Of a stretch of DNA of 64,000 nt, positions 61,388 to 64,000 are shown one piece after another (within the stretch, counting starts at the first letter, position 1; each line of letters starts with the position of its first letter). The translations under genes and the position numbers were made by a program. The notes below the pieces were generated by a model. It ran no database searches, was not told the origin of the DNA, and saw only the letters and a list, made by a program, of their open reading frames with translations. The stretch is from Pseudochryseolinea flava (GTDB lineage: Bacteria > Bacteroidota > Bacteroidia > Cytophagales > Cyclobacteriaceae). The DNA is taken from positions 248,001-312,000 of the forward strand of contig NZ_QMFY01000002.1 of NCBI RefSeq assembly GCF_003286915.1, given 5' to 3'.

Positions 61388-64000
61388 CTATTCTATCATC
61401 ACCTTTCTACTCCGCTGTCTTTCTCCTGTATTGATTTTCATGATGTAAAGTCCGGGCGGTGAAGATGGAACAACAATCGATAGCTCGCGTGTTTTTATTT
61501 CTTCAAAGTTCCAGGTTGAGATGGCAATTCCAGAAGCGTTATGCATCTTAATTTCTGCACGATCAATGGCCTGATCAAAATGCAAAGTTAGCGCATTGCT
61601 ATTTCGCAGTGGATTCGGTGCGACGCTCAAGCCATCGCTTTCAGCTGCAGAATGTTCTTGTGTGGCCACTCTCGCCGTACAGCTACCGAGGAGAATCCAG
61701 GCATCTTGCCAATATGTTCCGACACCGGGCGCATAAGCCCATGCGGCACCATTACACCAACCGGTAAAGGGATGTGGTTTACATTCATAACGACTGCCAC
61801 CATTCTTCACCACACTGCCTGCAACGTAACCACCGTTCTCTACATATGCCGCTACAGTCGAGCAATTATCACCTGAGGCTGTGACGATAACCGTAACAAT
61901 ATTGCTAGTAGCCGTACCGTTGGCATTGTCTGTTGTCTTTGCCGTTAGTTGATACGTTCCTGCGGCAATACCGCTCCAACTAAAACTGAATGGGCTCGAT
62001 GTATCTGTATTCAACAGTGTACCGCCCTGAAAAAATTCAACTTTGCTAATGGTACCATCGCTATCAGAAGCCGAAGCGCTAATGGCAACCGTAGCGGGTG
62101 CTGTGTAAGAAGCATTATTAGCAGGCGCAGTTATCGTTACACTTGGATTCACGTTATCGGGTGCATTCACAATGGCCGTTACAATCGAAGAAGTCGTTGT
62201 CGCACCGGCGTTATCGGCGGCACGCGCTGTAAGCTGATAAGTACCTGCGTTGACGTTGGCCCAACTGAAACTAAATGGCGATGATGTGTCTTCTCCGAGT
62301 TTCGTCGCACCGTTGAAGAACTCAACCTTCGTGATTGTACCATCACTATCCGTTGCTGTCGCGTTGATAGTGATTGTTGCCGGCGCAGTATAGGTTGCAT
62401 TGTTAGCGGGTGAGGTAACGCTTACCACGGGCGATACATTCGAAGTTCCTGTTGTTACTGTTACATTGCTAAAGACACCTGATGAAAGCGTCCCATTCGC
62501 ATGTGACGTTACCACCATACCGACGTAAACTGTTGACGCCATGTTTACCGTGGTTGTGCCGATCGTCGTCCACGCAGTGCCATCGGTAGAGCGTGAAGCT
62601 GTAAATGTATTTCCGGTGCGTTTTAATCGAAGCCAAATCGGTGCTGCGCCAATAGATGCGATGTGCTCACTCTCGCCGCCTGCATTTGCTCGCCGTTGTA
62701 ATCCGGTGCCGTTCACCGGCGTTACGACTGCTGTTGCATGGGCGGAGTTTGCATCCAACGATTGACGAATCATGATACCCGCCTTCGCCCATTCATTTGT
62801 ATTGGTTAAACTATTTACGCGCGTTGTAATTTCAACATCGCCCGTCACCGTGCGATAAACATAGCGGAATGCATCCGCGGTGCCCCATATGTCGGCACCT
62901 GCCCCACTTAATGTAAAAGTTCCTGACGCATGACTCGCGCCTCCTGCGGGTGAAACACTTCCGATGTCTGAAGTAATCCATGGTGATGGTAACGTAGACG
63001 GTGGATTAACGGTAATATTGATTATGGATGACACACCTTCTGCAGCTTGATTATCGATTGCCTTTGCCGTAAGGGCGTAGCTTCCGGCACTAACGTTGGT
63101 CCAATTAAAACTATACGGTGATGATGTATCTTCACCGATCTTGTTACCATTCTGATAGAATTCAACTTTCGACACCACACCATTTGGATCTGAAGCGCTT
63201 GCCGTAATGGTTATCGAAGCCGGTGCTGTAAACACGGCGCCATTGGCCGGTGCGGATAGACTAGCCGTTGGCGGAAGATTACCTTCTCCTGGAAAGTCAT
63301 CTGCAGGTGATAGCATACGTTCGCGAATCCATACACCGGCGGGTTTTAATTGTGCTGTCGTCCATGTACTTCCGCCACAAGTTCCAGTATTCCAAACGGC
63401 ACCAGAACGAAAATCGTCAGAGAAATTCCAGTTTGTCCACCCGATCTTCTTCGTGCGCATCAGGTCCATGTACCGTTGCGCCATGGTGAAATTATTCGTG
63501 CCATCACCAGATGCTGTCTGTGTTCCAAACTCGGTAACAAAAATCGGAAGTCTATCAGAAGCCCAATCTAACTCTTGCAGGTAACGATCACCATGTGATG
63601 CTGCATAAAAGTGAAACGTGTACATGATGTTTGTAAAATTCAGGGGAAGATTTACAATATCTTGTGCTGTTCTGCCATCCGAAATCCCGAGTGATCCCCA
63701 ACCATGCGTTCCGATAAAAATTGGTGCATCACCATCGATGGCGCGTATCACGGGAATGATCTGCTCAGCGTAATTCTTAATTGCCGACCATACTACACCA
63801 TTGGGTTCATTGCAGATATCATAGATGATGTTGACTTTATTCTTGTGAGCGTTGGTAATGTCAGTAAAGAAACGTCTGGCGTTCTCCAAGTTCGCATTCG
63901 GATCTCCAGGTGTTAGTTGATGCCAATCAACCAATGCATACATACCACGTTCTGTAGCTTCGTTGATCAGGGTAGTAACTTTCGCGGTGTATCCGGCGGG
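61388..64000 (-). CDS. Secreted GH5 glycanase with Ig-like, concanavalin-like, CBM and T9SS domains (5' end outside window)
   Basis: The frame stays open to the right edge, so the N-terminus is missing. The catalytic GH5 part has YDICNEPNG (acid/base Glu) and PIFVTEFGTQTASGDG (nucleophile Glu), as in endoglucanase-type GH5_2. Then follow a bacterial Ig-like domain (PPTASLSAPANGAVFTAPAS), a concanavalin-like DUF1349-type domain (YVYRTVTGDVEITTRVNSLT), two near-identical Ig-like repeats (ATYTAPATITINATATDSDG and ASYTAPATVAISASASDSDG), a CBM5/12-like module (YVENGGYVAGSVVKNGGSRYE, WCNGAAWAYAPG) and a C-terminal T9SS sorting domain (VAPNPLRNSNALTLHF). Secreted or surface-bound beta-glucan/cellulose or mannan hydrolase. 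Confidence 0.88.
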   Translation of the reverse strand, partial: PAGYTAKVTTLINEATERGMYALVDWHQLTPGDPNANLENARRFFTDITNAHKNKVNIIYDICNEPNGVVWSAIKNYAEQIIPVIRAIDGDAPIFIGTHGWGSLGISDGRTAQDIVNLPLNFTNIMYTFHFYAASHGDRYLQELDWASDRLPIFVTEFGTQTASGDGTNNFTMAQRYMDLMRTKKIGWTNWNFSDDFRSGAVWNTGTCGGSTWTTAQLKPAGVWIRERMLSPADDFPGEGNLPPTASLSAPANGAVFTAPASITITASASDPNGVVSKVEFYQNGNKIGEDTSSPYSFNWTNVSAGSYALTAKAIDNQAAEGVSSIINITVNPPSTLPSPWITSDIGSVSPAGGASHASGTFTLSGAGADIWGTADAFRYVYRTVTGDVEITTRVNSLTNTNEWAKAGIMIRQSLDANSAHATAVVTPVNGTGLQRRANAGGESEHIASIGAAPIWLRLKRTGNTFTASRSTDGTAWTTIGTTTVNMASTVYVGMVVTSHANGTLSSGVFSNVTVTTGTSNVSPVVSVTSPANNATYTAPATITINATATDSDGTITKVEFFNGATKLGEDTSSPFSFSWANVNAGTYQLTARAADNAGATTTSSIVTAIVNAPDNVNPSVTITAPANNASYTAPATVAISASASDSDGTISKVEFFQGGTLLNTDTSSPFSFSWSGIAAGTYQLTAKTTDNANGTATSNIVTVIVTASGDNCSTVAAYVENGGYVAGSVVKNGGSRYECKPHPFTGWCNGAAWAYAPGVGTYWQDAWILLGSCTARVATQEHSAAESDGLSVAPNPLRNSNALTLHFDQAIDRAEIKMHNASGIAISTWNFEEIKTRELSIVVPSSPPGLYIMKINTGERQRSRKVMIE

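Noticed and set aside
1-64000. tRNA and rRNA genes
   Set aside because: No T-loop/acceptor pattern or conserved rRNA segments were noticed on either strand; absence not proven without a model search.

Overview
The window looks like chromosomal DNA of a soil or aquatic Bacteroidota, most likely order Cytophagales (inference). The support is a SusC/SusD pair, proteins ending in type IX secretion (T9SS) sorting domains, a short group-specific primary-type sigma factor, promoter elements of the TAnnTTTG type, and few Shine-Dalgarno sequences. No tRNA, rRNA or CRISPR array was seen; one SRP RNA gene is proposed.

1-9 kb holds a damaged DUF421 locus, an MBL-fold hydrolase, a receiver/PAS-like protein, a LytS/LytTR two-component pair, a CPA2 cation/proton antiporter, a lipoprotein sugar dehydrogenase and a DUF72 protein. 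9.5-28.7 kb is a polysaccharide utilisation locus (PUL) on the minus strand. In transcription order it encodes a surface lipoprotein, GH76 endo-alpha-1,6-mannanase, SusC, SusD, a DUF3823 lipoprotein, an unassigned TIM-barrel-like enzyme, a GH92 alpha-mannosidase and a DUF4965 protein. GH76 plus GH92 points to alpha-mannan. A one-polypeptide transmembrane regulator (LamG-like and Kelch domains outside, winged helix and TPR inside) converges on the end of the PUL and is the obvious candidate sensor.

29-44 kb is mixed housekeeping and accessory material: a PD40 lipoprotein, a frameshifted FG-GAP/T9SS protein, a DoxX-like protein and a PAS-LuxR regulator divergent across four TAGTACTA-type palindromes, a di-heme peroxidase/YceI pair, a CocE-type hydrolase, a RibD-like reductase, a methyltransferase/VanZ/DgkA cluster, a broken thioredoxin, an ABC ATPase with its membrane partner, SRP RNA and a J-domain/KTSC protein. 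44-50 kb holds DUF808, two RRM proteins, KAS III, a sigma-70 factor and a DEAD-box helicase, a set typical of RNA handling and cold adaptation.

50-61 kb is an accessory island. It contains small minus-strand genes, several coupled by ATGA overlaps, including a SUKH/SMI1 immunity-like protein, a paralogous gene remnant, palindromic spacers and direct repeats. It ends in a very AT-rich 1264-codon stand-alone gene whose N-terminus looks nuclease-like and which is bracketed by related GC-rich repeats. This is the best candidate for an undescribed (probably defence) system. The window closes with a GH5 multidomain secreted glycanase, cut by the right edge.

At least four loci carry reading-frame breaks (DUF421 pair, FG-GAP protein, thioredoxin, 51-kb hypothetical). 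Several look like losses of a single base, so either real decay or residual sequencing error must be considered.
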